A stretch of 64,000 nt of DNA from the NCBI RefSeq assembly GCF_028640845.1, contig NC_080546.1, forward strand, positions 83,508,257-83,572,256, in the 5' to 3' direction. Below the pieces are notes generated by a model. It saw only the letters and a program-made list of their open reading frames with translations. It was not told the DNA's origin and did no database searches. Source of the DNA: Ahaetulla prasina. Lineage: Eukaryota; Chordata; Lepidosauria; Squamata; Colubridae. Made by a program: the position numbers and the translations under genes. Below, one piece after another: positions 52,414 to 62,767 of the stretch (within the stretch, counting starts at the first letter, position 1; every line of letters starts with the position of its first letter).

Positions 52414-53104
52414 CAGAGGTGGGTTACTGCCAGTTCACACCAGTTCAGCCGAACCGGTAGTTAAGATTCTGCAGAGTTCAGAAAACCAGCAAATCCCACC
52501 ACTGGCTGGCCCTTCCCCTGCTCATTTTTGGCCTGTTTTCTGGGCCATTTCCCAAGCCATTTTCCAGGTTGTTTTCTGGGCATTTTGGAGCCAAAACCAG
52601 CCTGAAAATGGCTCAGAAAATGACCTAAAAGAGCCCAGAAAAAAATCCTGTAAATGGCCCTAAAATGGCCTGGAAATGGCCTGAAAACACCCTGGAAATG
52701 GCCCTAAAAGCAGCCTGAAAAATGGTCTGAAAATGGCTCATAAAACATCCCCGAAAATGGCCTGGTTTTTGGCCATTTTTCAGCCATTTTTGGCAATTTT
52801 TTTGGCCAAAAACAGCCTGAAAATGGTCCAAAAATGTCCTGAAAACAACCCAAAAAACAGCTGAAAACGGCCCAAAAAACAGGCAAAAATGGCCGAAAAA
52901 ATGGCCTGAAAATGGCCAAAAAACGGGCGGAGATGGCGCCAGCCAGTGGGATTAGTCCCATCCGGCTGAATGTAGGATTGAGGCAAGTGGCCGGGAGGTG
53001 GGGCTGGGTGTGATAAGTGACATCACCCACCCAGTCACATGACCAACCAGCCACGCCTACCCAGCCAGAGAACCGGTTGTTAAGTTATTCAAGTCCCATC
53101 ACTG
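52414..53104. mobile_element. hAT-type element with internal minisatellite
   Basis: CAGAGGTGGGTTACTGCC...AGTCCCATCACTG, 691 bp; flanks AATAGAAC and CATACAAC (six of eight). Interior 52500-52930 consists of diverged TGGCCTGAAAA / TGGCC units. GWxF-like minus-strand ORFs are artefacts of this. Confidence 0.75.
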
Positions 53105-53231
53105 CATACAACAGGCACCATAGAAACACCACACACAGGAAAAATGAAAAATTACCATTGCAAGATGAAATTATTAGAAAAATGATGGAATGCGCAGAAA
53201 TGAGTAAATTAGAGAACAAGAAGATAAACAA

Positions 53232-53362
53232 TTCTATTTATATACACTGAGAGCATATGCACCAAGACAAATTCCTTGTGTGTCCAATCACACTTGGCCA
53301 ATATTCTATTCTATTCTATTCTATTCTATTCTATTCTATTCTATTCTATTCTATTCTATTCT
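53232..53362 (+). mobile_element. ATTCT-tailed LINE 3' fragment
   Basis: TATACACTGAGAGCATATGC to CACACTTGGCCAATATTCT and about 16 pentamers. Confidence 0.9.
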
Positions 53363-53567
53363 AAGATATGGGATCTCTTTTATCAATGGTTAGAAGGGAA
53401 AAAGGAAATCAAGAAAGGTTAGAATATAGGGAAATGTTTAAATTATATAATTGATTTTAGGGTATGGATTTGAAGATGTATAATATTAATTTGTAAAGTT
53501 GACTTCAGGGGAGAAATTGAAATGTTACAGTTAACTAGAGATTATTTGATTATAATCGCGATACATA

Positions 53568-53704
53568 CAGTGATGGGATTCAAGTAATTTAACAACCAGT
53601 TCTCTGCCCTAATAATTTCTTCCAACAATCAGTTTGCCAAACTGCTCAGAAAGTTAACAACCGGTTCTCCCGAAGTGGTGCGAACTGGCTGAATCTCACC
53701 ACTG
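53568..53704. mobile_element. short hAT-type MITE
   Basis: 137 bp, CAGTGATGGGATTCAAG...GAATCTCACCACTG, flanked by GATACATA at 53560-53567 and 53705-53712 (perfect 8 bp). Confidence 0.95.
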
Positions 53705-53885
53705 GATACATATCAGATTGACAAAATACAAGTTTAGCTAAATTAATTGGAATGTATATGGCAAGTGCACATAAGATTGGGGATCAACCCACCAACACAA
53801 TGTATTCGGATTGAAAATGATTTTATGTATGTTTGTTTGTTAAAAAATATAAAAAAAATTACAAAAAAAAAGAGAAAAAGAAACA

Positions 53886-54532
53886 GCACACACAGAAGAG
53901 CACACACTCTGCTAGAGAGAAGTTCCCTGAAGATGGGCTCCAACACAACTCCCAAAACTCCAAAAGACAAAACCTCTGGTCCCAGTGACTGACCTAAATT
54001 GGATCCTGCAGCTTACATGGGGGTTTAATCTAATTTTACAGCATCCACAGGAAAAGAACATATTTAAAAAAAGATGGCAGTAGAATCACCAGGCAGAAGG
54101 CCCTTTACATTAAAGACCTTTTCCCCCTCTGGAGCAAACTGGTACATAAGGATAACAACACTCTCTCATATGAAACTCCTATTTGAATATATTCAAGTAC
54201 AGAGAAAATATTGAATATTTTCTATTGAAATGACCACTGTATACGCGATGGCCATTAAAATTTATAACCCCCATTATTACAAAGTTTAATTTCCCTCATG
54301 ACAAGGAGATCACTTTCTTTTTAAGTGATCAATTTCTAAAACTATCGAGGGTGATGTCAATTTTTTTTTAAAAAAAAAATATCTGTAGCTTTTAACGTAA
54401 ATAATTTGCTGATGATTTCCCCATAGCTTGGGTTTTGGCCTGTGCATTTTATATATACGTGTGGATTTTTTAAAACTGCTATATGTCTCTTAATGTTTGT
54501 TGATTTGATTGTGGGCCATCAATTAATAAATA
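53886..54532. other. no recognised gene
   Basis: AT-rich non-coding sequence. Confidence 0.4.
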
Positions 54533-55420
54533 ATGGCTCAGTGGGCTAAGACGCTGAGCTTGTCGATCGGTTCTGCAACCCAACAAGAAAAACACAGACT
54601 TCAGAGGATAATTAGAACTGCAGAAAAAATAATTGCTACCAACTTGCCTTCCATTGAGGACCTGTATACTGCACGAATCACGAAGAGGGCCGTGAAAATA
54701 TTTGCAGATCCCTCGCATCCTGGACATAAACTGTTTCAACTCCTACCCTCAAAACGACGCTATAGAGCACTGCACACCAGAACAACTAGACACAAGAACA
54801 GTTTTTTCCCGAAGGCCATCACTCTGCTAAACAAATAATTCCCTCAACACTGTCAGACTATTTACTGAATCTGCACTACTATTAATCGTTTCATAGTTCC
54901 CATCACCAATCTCTTTCCACTTATGACTGTATGACTATAACTTGTTGCTGGCAATCCTTATGATTTATATTGATATATTGATCATCAATTGTGTTGTAAA
55001 TGTTGTACCTTGATGAACGTATCTTTTCTTTTATGTACACTGAGAGCATATGCACCAAGACAAATTCCTTGTGTGTCCAATCACACTTGGCCAATAAAAT
55101 TCTATTCTATTCTAAAAAATTCAAATCCCTGGTGCCGTGTAACGGGGTGAGTTCCCGTTACTTGTCCCAGCTTCTGCCAACCTAGCAGTTCGAAAGCACG
55201 TAAAAAATGCAAGTAGAAAAATAGGGACCACCTTTGGTGGGAAAGTAAGTGTTCCATGCACTTTTGGCATTTAGTCATGCTGGCCACATGACCGTGGGGA
55301 CATCTTCGGAAACGCTAGCTCATTGGCTTTGAAATGGAGATGAGCACCTCCCACCCACCCACCCTGTCAGGAACGACTGGCACGTATGTGTGAGGGGAAC
55401 CTTTACCTTTATCTTTACAT
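54533..55420 (+). mobile_element. Sauria-type SINE split by a LINE insertion
   Basis: Head 54533-54572 (GGCTCAGTGGGCTAAGACGC, GAGCTTGTCGATCGG), remainder 55120-55420 (TTCAAATCCCTGGTGCCG to AGGGGAACCTTTACC). The LINE at 54575-55117 sits between. Confidence 0.85.
54575..55117 (+). pseudogene. ATTCT-tailed LINE: RT C-terminus and 3' UTR
   Basis: The longest coding piece of this family here. The frame to 54838 encodes HRLQRIIRTAEKI, LPSIEDLYTARITKRAVKIF, DPSHPGHKLFQLLPSKRRYR, TRTTRHKNSFFPKAITLLNK and stops: the post-catalytic tail seen in CR1-group/Rex1-like ORF2 proteins. The 3' UTR follows to GGCCAATAAAATTCT with only three pentamers. 5'-truncated inside ORF2. Snake CR1/L3-type LINEs with AATAG tails fit this description; the exact clade needs a search. 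Confidence 0.8.
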
Positions 55421-55779
55421 TAAAATGTCTGTCAAAAATTCTGGTTGCCTGGAAGCAAGAACTGGTGGGGCCACAAAATAGACAAAGTAATAGAAAGTGA
55501 AGAGTCTAAAGTGTTCCAAGACTTTAGAATTCAAAGAGAAAAAGTAACTCTCCAACAATGGTCAATAAGAAAGACTGAAAAGTCTGGGACAGCCAAAGAG
55601 AAGAAAAGGAACTGGAGAAAAATCACAAAATGTAAAGACCTACAAATAGAAGTAAAATGACTGGGAGGAGAAATCAAAGGTAGTATCAATAGTAATGGGT
55701 ACCCTGGTATAATCAGGGTGCCTGGAGCACCACTTGAACACCATCAACTTTGACAAAATCACCATCAGTCAATGTCTAT
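55421..55779. other. no recognised gene; possible retroelement remnant
   Basis: A 71-codon ORF (55445-55660), Lys/Glu-rich, encodes WWGHKIDKVIESEE; I do not recognise it. Confidence 0.3.
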
Positions 55780-55925
55780 GGAGATTCTCAGTCATCCAGG
55801 TCATGGTTGTCCTAAAAGTGGTGTGTTTTTTTTCCAAGAGGAAACGGGAATTTCTGGTTTTTCTTTGAAGATGTTTTGCTTCTCATCCAAGAAGCTTCTT
55901 CAGCTCTGACTGAATGGTGGGGAAT
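55780..55925 (-). repeat. retroelement end with hammerhead-like core
   Basis: Minus-strand core 55903-55870: CTGAAGA, A, stem GCTTCT/AGAAGC with 6-nt loop, AAAAC, ATC. The phrase GAAGCTTCTTGGATGAGAAG is common in vertebrate repeats, and related ones belong to Penelope-like elements; assignment here is inferred. Confidence 0.5.
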
Positions 55926-56024
55926 GGAAGGAAGCACTTGAAGGCTTCAACTACAGGAATCTTTAGCACTACTCAGGTGACTCTGAGGACACAGGTCAAC
56001 CTCCAAGTGGCCTCAATGACTCGC

Positions 56025-56838
56025 TAAGATGGGCGTAAGCACCCTGTGGCTCCAGAGCCACATGCAGCTCTTTCAGCCCTCTGCTGTGGCTCCCTGTCTG
56101 GTGATCCCACCACTGGCTGGCCTCACTCCTCGCCTCCCCTCCCAGTCACTCCTTGCCTGGTCTGAGAAGGTAAGGATGATGGCGGGGGATGGAGAAGCGG
56201 CCAGGGTGGAGACAAGAGAGATACAGAGAGAGATACAGAGAGAGAGAGAGAGACATAGAGAGATACAGAGAGACAGGAGGGGAGAGAGAGAGAGACATAG
56301 AGAGAGAGGGGGAGAGAGAGAGACAGAGAGAGATACAGAGAGGGAGACATAGAGAGATACAGAGAGAGAGGGGGGAGAGAGGGAGACATAGAGAGAGGGA
56401 GAGAGACAGAGAGAGAGATACAGAGAGATACACAGAGAGATATAGAGAGAGAGGGGAGAGAGAGACAGAGAGAGATACAGAGAGAGACATAGAGAGATAC
56501 AGAGAGAGGGGGAGAGAGAGACAGAGAGAGAGAGTGGGAGAGAGAGAGACAGAGAGAGAGACACAGAGAGATACAGAGAGAGGGGGAGAGAGAGAGAGAG
56601 ACATAGAGAGAGAGGGAGAGAGAGAGAGAGAGATACAGAGGAGTTGTAGAAAAAATGCTGTTAAAAGGCTCTGACGATCCCAGCTGAGCCACACGATCAT
56701 CAGAAGCTTTTTTTTCTTTTAAAGGCAAAAAAAAAATGGTTTTAAAAGAAAACATTACTGGTACCACATTTCACCACTGGCCAGATCTAAGCATCTCGCA
56801 GGCCAGATCTGGCCCCCGGGCCTTGAGTTTGACGCCCC
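56025..56838. mobile_element. hAT-like MITE ends around a GA tract
   Basis: CTGTGGCTCCAGAGCCACAT near 56042 resembles the MITE at 19794. TTTGACGCCCCTG at 56825-56838 is a CAGGGGCGTCAAAC terminus. The elements are not separable with confidence. Confidence 0.4.
56215..56640. repeat. (GA)n/(GATACA)n tract
   Basis: AGAGAGAGATACAGAGAG and AGACATAGAGAG units, irregularly repeated. ORFs of 107-214 codons on both strands are artefacts. Confidence 0.95.
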
Positions 56839-57213
56839 TGGTCTAGTCTAATAAAAAAAGAAGGAGTAGAGGAGACATGATAGCAGTGTTCCATTATTTG
56901 AAGGATTCCTACAAAGAGAAGGGCAGGGGGGGTTCAATGTATTTTCCAAAGCACCAAAAGGCAAGGTAAGAAACAATGGATGAAAACTAACCAAGGAGAG
57001 AAGCAACCCTAGAACTAAGGAGAAATATCCTAACGGGGAGAGCAATCAACCGATGGAACAACTTGCCTTCAGAAGTTGTGAGTGCTCCATCACTGGAGAC
57101 TTTCAAAAAGAAACTGGACAATCATTTATCTGAAGTGGTATAGGGTCTCTTGTTCCAGCAGGGGGGTTGGACTAGAAGACCTCCAAGGTCCCTTCCAACT
57201 CTAATGAAAATAA
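56838..57213 (+). mobile_element. CR1 LINE 3' end
   Basis: Reads GAGGAGACATGATAGCAGTG through GGGGGGTTGGACTAGAAGAC; frame broken, ORF2 tail recognisable only in pieces. Confidence 0.8.
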
Positions 57214-57335
57214 GACCCTGTCTTATATATATATATTGAACCCTAAAATAAGCGCTTTTCCTTATTGTCATGCACTCAAAAGCCAGATGGGCTTATTATC
57301 AGGAGATGTCTTATTTGGGGGGGAAACAGGGTATT
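57214..57335. mobile_element. small MITE, split at its end by an LTR
   Basis: AATAAGACCCTGTCTTAT at the left and GATGTCTTATTTGGGGGG...AAACAGGGTATT at the right are diverged inverted ends; the LTR at 57336 inserted at GTATT. Confidence 0.55.
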
Positions 57336-57854
57336 TGTTCTGTCCCCCTCACCTCAGTCCGAGCGATGGCTTAATTAGCCGGCACTATCAGCTCTGGAAG
57401 CAAACTAGCGAGCATCTGCCAAGTGTCTCTGTTATCTCCCTTGATGCCAATGAGTCAACAAACAGTACTTCAGCTCTAGTCAAGCAGTTGATTTGCCTGC
57501 TACGAAGAGGCATAGCAGCCCTTGCTGCTTTTATATCCTGTGGGGTGTGGCTCCATGACTCAGCACTTTCTAGGCCTGCCCCACCCCTGCTTCTGTTGTT
57601 CCAGCCTCTCCTGCCTACGAAATCTAGGGTCCAGCCAGGCCTGATTGCCATCAGCTGGGTCTGGAGGCGTGGCCTGGGGTGGGAAAGAGTCAGGGGACGG
57701 AGGCCTCGTGATCTCCTCCACCTGGCTTGCCTCTGGCTCCTGGAGCTGAGCCAGGGAAGCCGGTGCTCCCGAGGTAAGTTCTGATGGCCCTTCCCCCTCA
57801 CTTTCCAAGTCACTTTCTGGCAGGGGGCCCAGCTCAGGGGGCGCAGACACAACA
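57336..57854 (-). repeat. solo LTR, subfamily B, antisense
   Basis: 519 bp, minus strand TGTTGTGTCTGCGCCC...GGGGGACAGAACA; GTATT at 57331-57335 and 57855-57859 (perfect). Confidence 0.9.
57560..57850 (-). CDS. LTR-borne open frame, subfamily B, 96 codons
   Basis: Starts at LTR nucleotide 5 (GTG). PPELGPLPESDLESEGEG, then EASQVEEITRPPSPD, then WLDPRFRRQERL and a GRPRKC end with TGA. See 51651 for the comparison. Confidence 0.3.
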   Translation of the reverse strand: MSAPPELGPLPESDLESEGEGPSELTSGAPASLAQLQEPEASQVEEITRPPSPDSFPPQATPPDPADGNQAWLDPRFRRQERLEQQKQGWGRPRKC

Positions 57855-57859
57855 GTATT

Positions 57860-58434
57860 ATTCTATGTTTTATGTTCTAAGTTCGAGGGAAAATGTGCCA
57901 GTATTCTATAAATACACGACTTTGTTAGTAAGCAAAAGAGGAAATCTTTCGGCACAGTGTTGGTAACTCAGAACCGGTAATTTTCTTTCACTTCTCCAGA
58001 CGGCTTTAGAACAAATGCCATTTATGATCCATTCAAATAGCCTTGTTGCATTGGCCAGTCTTTTTTCATGGATCCCTAGAGAAACTCATCAGAATGATTC
58101 ATATCTTGAATTGTCCGGCTGGCTTTCTTGCTTCGCTCTACCTTGTGACCGCGAACATGTACAAATGGGGTGTATAATTAAAAAGCCCTTCCTTCCTCAT
58201 TTAGCTTCCTTTTTTAAAAAAAAAATGGGAAATGAAATGCAACGATAGAAAAACGGCCTCCTCTGAGGACAGGCAGTGAGAAGCAATGCAAAGTTGAGCT
58301 GTGGATTGGTATTTTTGCATCCCTGTGGAAAGATACATGTTTTCTTTTTTAAAATTAATCCAACACCGACATCAGCGTAATCAGGCCCTTGGTGCTGTCT
58401 GAACTTCGTTGATTTCTGGCAGACAATTCATTTA
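57860..58434. other. no recognised gene
   Basis: Unmatched sequence with a short A run at 58218-58226. Confidence 0.4.
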
Positions 58435-59240
58435 CCAAACTAGATAACATCATCAGGGCACTGATGATGTTATCTAGTTTGGCTAAGACATGTCTGCAAG
58501 GACCCCATAGTTGTCCTCCTCGTCCTCCTCCTCGTCCTCCTCCTCCTCCTCCTCCTCCTCCTCCTCCTCCTCCTCCTCCTCCTCCTCCTCCTCTTCCTCC
58601 TCCTTGCAAATCTCACTCCCTTCTAGCACTGATAATGTTATCTAGTTTGGCTAATGAAATGTCTGCAAGAAAACAGCCAAGCTCAGAGAGTACCAAGAAC
58701 CCCACAATCCTCCTCCTCCTCCTCCTCTTCCTCCTCCTCCTCCTCCTCTTCCTCCTCCTCCTCCTCCTCTTCCCCCTTCTCCTCTTCCTCCTCCTTGCAA
58801 ATCTCACTCCCTTCTAGCACTGATAATGTTATCTAGTTTGGCTAATGAAATGTCTCCAAGAAAACAGCCAAGCTCAGAGAGTACCAAGGACCCCACAATC
58901 CTCCTCCTCCTACTCCTCCTCCTCCTGCTCCTCCTCCTCCTCCTCCTCCTCCTCTTCCCCCTCCTCTTCTTCCTCCTCCTTGCAAATCTCAATCCCTTCT
59001 AGCACTGATAATGTTATCTAGTTTGGCTAATGAAATGTCTTCAAGAACACAGCCAACCTCAAAGAGCACTAAGGACCCCACAGTCCTCCTCTTCCACCTC
59101 CTCTCCCTCCTCCTCCCCCTCCCCCTCCTACTTGAAAATCCCACTCCCTTCTAGCACTGATGATGTTACCTACTTTGGTGAATGAAACGTCTGCAAGAAA
59201 GCAGCCAAGCTCAGAGGGCACCAAGGTCCCTTCATGTCAA
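58435..59240 (+). repeat. tandem array of 150-190-bp units with hammerhead-like cores
   Basis: Five units starting at 58461, 58629, 58820, 59005 and 59157. Each has CTGAT(G/A)A, TGTTA(T/C)C, a loop, GG, then (T)GAAA-type box, GTCTGCAAG or GTCT-CAAG, ACAGCCAAGCTCAGAGAG-like and CCCCACA phrases, then a (CTC)n run and TTGCAAATCTCACTCCC. The last unit keeps CTGATGA, GAAAC and GTC. The first unit starts in a perfect 22-bp palindrome (58435-58482). Poly-S/P/R/G ORFs are from (CTC)n. Confidence 0.8.
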
Positions 59241-59261
59241 CCCTGAGCTACAATATATATA

Positions 59262-59380
59262 TATAGGTCTTTGGTTGTTCGGGTTTTCTCCCGTGTAAAA
59301 TTGGAAGTGTCTTGGCGACGTTTCGACGAAGTCTCATTCGTCATCTTCAGGCTTCAGCTTCAGAAAACCTCAGAAAACAT
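59262..59380. repeat. foldback-family arm with intact hammerhead-like core
   Basis: GTCTTTGGTTGTTCGGGTTT; core on the minus strand at 59317-59350: CTGAAGA, T, GACGA/TCGTC stem, GAAAC, GTC, all boxes intact. Followed by (TA)n. Confidence 0.75.
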
Positions 59381-59770
59381 ATATATATATATCCCCTTTA
59401 TTGGTAATATTGTAATCAATTGTCAGTGTAATCCAGTGGCTGAGATTGAATTGTGGACCGGATAGTATTTAATTTAGCTTTCATTTAGTTTGCTTGAATG
59501 ACAGGGCCAGGGAGCCGAATAGCAATCAACATTCTCAAAACTGCATTCAACTGAAGTTGTCTCTATGACAACTGAGCCTTAGTTTAGGGGCATGATATAC
59601 TATTTGTGCTAAAGAAGTCAAATCATACACCATCGTGCTCCTGGACCATCCTATAATCTTTGACAGAAGAATGGTTCATCTACTGCAATTTCTGTTTTCC
59701 ATTCTTGGCAGATGACTATGGATGTTCCTTGGTAGGAACATCCATAGTTTCAGCCTTCCATTACAAACTC
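59381..59770. other. no recognised gene; contains a perfect hairpin
   Basis: Arms ACTATGGATGTTCC (59715-59728) and its inverse (59735-59748) with a 6-nt spacer. Otherwise non-coding. Confidence 0.6.
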
Positions 59771-59785
59771 TCTCCCGTATTTTAC

Positions 59786-60139
59786 AAAGGTAAAGGTAAA
59801 GGTTCCCCTCACACATATGTGCTAGTCGTTCCCGACTCTAGGGGGCAGTGCTCATCTCCATTTCAAAGCCGAAGAGCCAGCGCTGTCCGAAGACATCTCT
59901 GTGGTCATGTGGCTGGCATGACTCAACGCCAAAGGCACATGGAACGCTGTTACCTTCCCACCAAAGATGGTCCCTATTTTTCGACTTGCATTTTTTACGT
60001 GCTTTCGAACTGCTAGGTTGGCAGAAGCTGGGATGAAGTCACGGGAGCTCACCTCGTTACGCAGCACTCGGGATTCGACCTGCTGAACGGCCGACCTTTC
60101 AATCGACAAGCATCTTAGCCACTGAGCCACTGCATAAAA
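59786..60139 (-). mobile_element. Sauria-type SINE, antisense
   Basis: Complete copy flanked by TCTCCCGTATTTTAC at 59771-59785 and 60140-60154, a perfect 15-bp duplication typical of LINE-mediated insertion. Confidence 0.95.
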
Positions 60140-60154
60140 TCTCCCGTATTTTAC

Positions 60155-61019
60155 TCATATTCAGATCAGTATACGATTCAAGGTAGTGTAATAAAACATT
60201 CAAAGATAGCCGTGTTTCCATAGCCATAAATACCCATGGAAAGAAATACAATTTCATGTGTCAGTACCATCAGTATACTGCTTGGGGGCATACATTGGAT
60301 GAAATTGTTTTATTACCCAGAACAATAAGTGTCCACATAGAAACTTCCTATATTTTTGGATCATGCTTTGTGGATGTCCGCTGTAACCCTGAGACACAAT
60401 GATGCAGCTATAAGTGCATGAACAGCCAAGAAAAGTACTTTAAGATGATTTTATTGGTGTCTGATTTTTAAAGGATCTGAAAACGGTGCCTGAGATTATA
60501 CCATAGGGAATCTAGCTGATTTTAACCACACTTTTATATATGCAGAAAAATCTGGTCTCAACTTCTTCTTGAGGCATTGTTCTCTCTAGAAGGAATTGAC
60601 CGACTTACGACTCTTAAACACTCCTGATGTTAGAAGTCAACAATTCCATATATTACTAAACACTGTTGATTTTCATCAACAGTCAAAATCCTCGTGTTTT
60701 AGCTATAGAGATAACTCTACCCAACTGCCCAAGGCACAATATTTGGCTACCCAAGGCATAATATTTAGCAGCTCGGAATAAATCTGCTTTTTGTTAAAGC
60801 TTACTCATTTCTACAGCCACGGATTTGTTGATCCTTACAATGTAGCCTGGTTTTAATTTCTCATTTCAGCCAGGCATGGGAAACTGCCAAAAGTTCGTTG
60901 ATCCTGTCTATGTTTTCCATCCAAGTAAGAAGAGTAAGAAAAAGCTATGGTTTTAGTACTAGGATAGAAGACAGAGGCTGTCTTGGCCTTAACTTTAGAT
61001 GCTTACTGAATTTTTTTGT
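60155..61019. other. no recognised gene
   Basis: 0.86 kb of AT-rich unmatched sequence. ACTGTTGAT at 60662 and its inverse at 60675 form a small hairpin. The 61-codon ORF at 60596 is unsupported. Confidence 0.4.
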
Positions 61020-61612
61020 TCAATAGCACTACCACTAGCACTTAGAATTGTATACCGCTTCACAGTGCTTTACTAAGCACTTTGCTTAGAGCCGCTTAGA
61101 GCGGCTTCTCTAAGGGCCATCAGGACTTACCACAGGAGCACCGGCTTCCCTGGCTCAGCTCCAGGAGCCAGAGGCAGGCCAGGTGGAGGAGATAACGAGG
61201 CCTCCGTCCCCTGACTCTTCCCCCCTAGGCCAAGCCTCCAGACCCAGCTGATGGCAATCAAGCCTGGCTGGACCCTAGGTTTCGTAGGCAGGAGAGACGG
61301 GAACAACAGAAGCAGGGGTGGGACAGGCCTAGGAAGTGCTGAGTCATGGAGCCACACCCCAGAGGATATAAAAGCAGCAAGGGCTGCTATGCCTCTTCGT
61401 AGCAGGCAAATCAACTGCTTGATTAGAGCTGAAGTACTGTTTGTTGACTCATCGGCATCAAGGGAGATAACAGAGACACTTGGCAGACGCTCGCTAGTTT
61501 GCTGCCAGAGCTGATAGTGCCGGCTAATTAAGTCATCGCTCGGACGGAGGCGAGGGGAACAGAACATCAGTAGCCTACAGGACTGCACTCTAAGCACTGC
61601 ACCACCATGTTT
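61020..61612 (-). mobile_element. type-B SINE split by a solo LTR
   Basis: Tail 61020-61110 (AGCACTTAGAATTGTATACC, GCTTCACAGTGCTTTA) and head 61570-61612 (GGACTGCACTCTAAGCACTG) flank the LTR; the middle of the SINE is missing. Confidence 0.75.
61114..61566 (+). repeat. solo LTR, subfamily B, left end missing
   Basis: Close inverse copy of 57336-57790: GGGCCATCAGGACTTACC to GAGGGGAACAGAACA. The first 70 bp or so are lost, so the U3 frame lacks its start. Confidence 0.85.
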
Positions 61613-61866
61613 AAAACATAACTTCATACTGCAGTTAGCGAGAATTGTGCTAAGCATCAAGACCGCTACTCCATTTCTTCCTGGCTTCTGATTAAGACTA
61701 GGAGATGGAACTTACTTTCTCCTCCAAACTCACCATCAGTACAAGACACAAGCTAACTTTGTGTCAGAGACCACACTGAAAAACAGAAAGTCCTGGTTGG
61801 CATCAACCTGGCAGCAGCTCATAGCTGCTAATACCAGAGATAAGTCATCTTTTAGTAGAGGTACCG
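61613..61866. other. no recognised gene
   Basis: Unmatched sequence. Confidence 0.4.
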
Positions 61867-62570
61867 TATATGTGGTACCTTGCTCAATAGTAGTACCTGT
61901 GAGAGGGATCTTGGAGTCCTAGTGGACAACCATTTAGATATGAGCCAGCAGTGTGCAGCAGCTGCTAAAAAAGCCAACACAGTTCTGGGCTGCATAAACA
62001 GAGGGATAGAATCAAGATCACGTGAAGTGTTAGTGCCACTTTATAATGCCTTGGTAAGGCCACACTTGGAATACTGCATCCAGTTTTGGTCGCCGCAATG
62101 TAAAAAAGATGCTGAGACTCTAGAAAGAGTGCAGAGAAGAGCAACAAAGATGGTTAGGGGACTAGAGGCTAGAACATATGAAGAACGGTTGCAGGAACTG
62201 GGTATGCCTAGTTTAATGAAAAGAAGGACTAGGGGAGACATGATAGCAGTGTTCCAATATCTCAGGGGCTGCCACAAAAAAGAGGGAGTCAGGCTGTTCT
62301 CCAAAGCACCTGAGGGTAGAACAAGAAGCAATGGGTGGAAACTGATCAAGGAAAGAAGCAACTTAGAACTAAGGAGAAATTTCCTGACAGTTAGAACAAT
62401 TAATCAGTGGAACAACTTGACTCCAGAAATTGTGAATGCTCCAACACTGAAAGTTTTTAAGAAAATGTTGGCTAACCATCTGTCTGAGATGGTGTAGAGT
62501 TTCCTGCCTGGGCAGGGGGTTGGACTAGAAGGCCTCCAAGGCCCCTACCAACTCTATTGTTGTTATAGAT
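61867..62570 (+). pseudogene. CR1 LINE, ORF2 C-terminal third and 3' end
   Basis: The best CR1 coding piece: the frame 61880-62497 (205 codons) encodes [123 protein letters not shown] and [13 protein letters not shown], then stops. This is the region downstream of the YADD box in CR1-type reverse transcriptases. The 3' end reads TTTCCTGCCTGGGCAGGGGG and GGACTAGAAGGCCTCCAAG. Upstream catalytic motifs are absent: 5'-truncated at about residue LNSST. Few changes, so relatively young. Confidence 0.9.
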
Positions 62571-62767
62571 TATTATTACCAATTTTTTTTCCTGGTTAAT
62601 TTGCATACACCATCTGTGAACAAGGAGATTATAACTCCATGCTTGATATCCAGCAAGAGTGGATATTGCTTTCTTTGGACCACTACAGTGCTGGCCAGAA
62701 ATCTTGTCTTTAGATCAATAATAAATCAGTTAAAGTACCTGTTAATTAATCAATAACTTCATCAATC
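62571..62767. other. no recognised gene
   Basis: Short spacer between two CR1 copies in opposite orientation. Confidence 0.4.

Larger units (their letters stand above)
53113..53885 (+). pseudogene. L1-like LINE, ORF2 C-terminus, second subfamily
   Basis: Encodes DEIIRKMMECAEMSKLENK, is interrupted at 53232-53362 by an ATTCT-LINE fragment, and resumes KIWDLFYQWLEGKKE before a stop: the ECAEM-KL ... W--F--WL pattern near the C-terminus of vertebrate L1 ORF2. The 3' UTR is interrupted by a MITE (53568-53704) and ends in an A-rich run near 53885. Differs from the L1 at 9733 and 39277. Confidence 0.65.

Noticed and set aside
56073..56767. ORFs of 107-214 codons in the GA/GATACA tract
   Set aside because: Low-complexity repeat, open on both strands at once.
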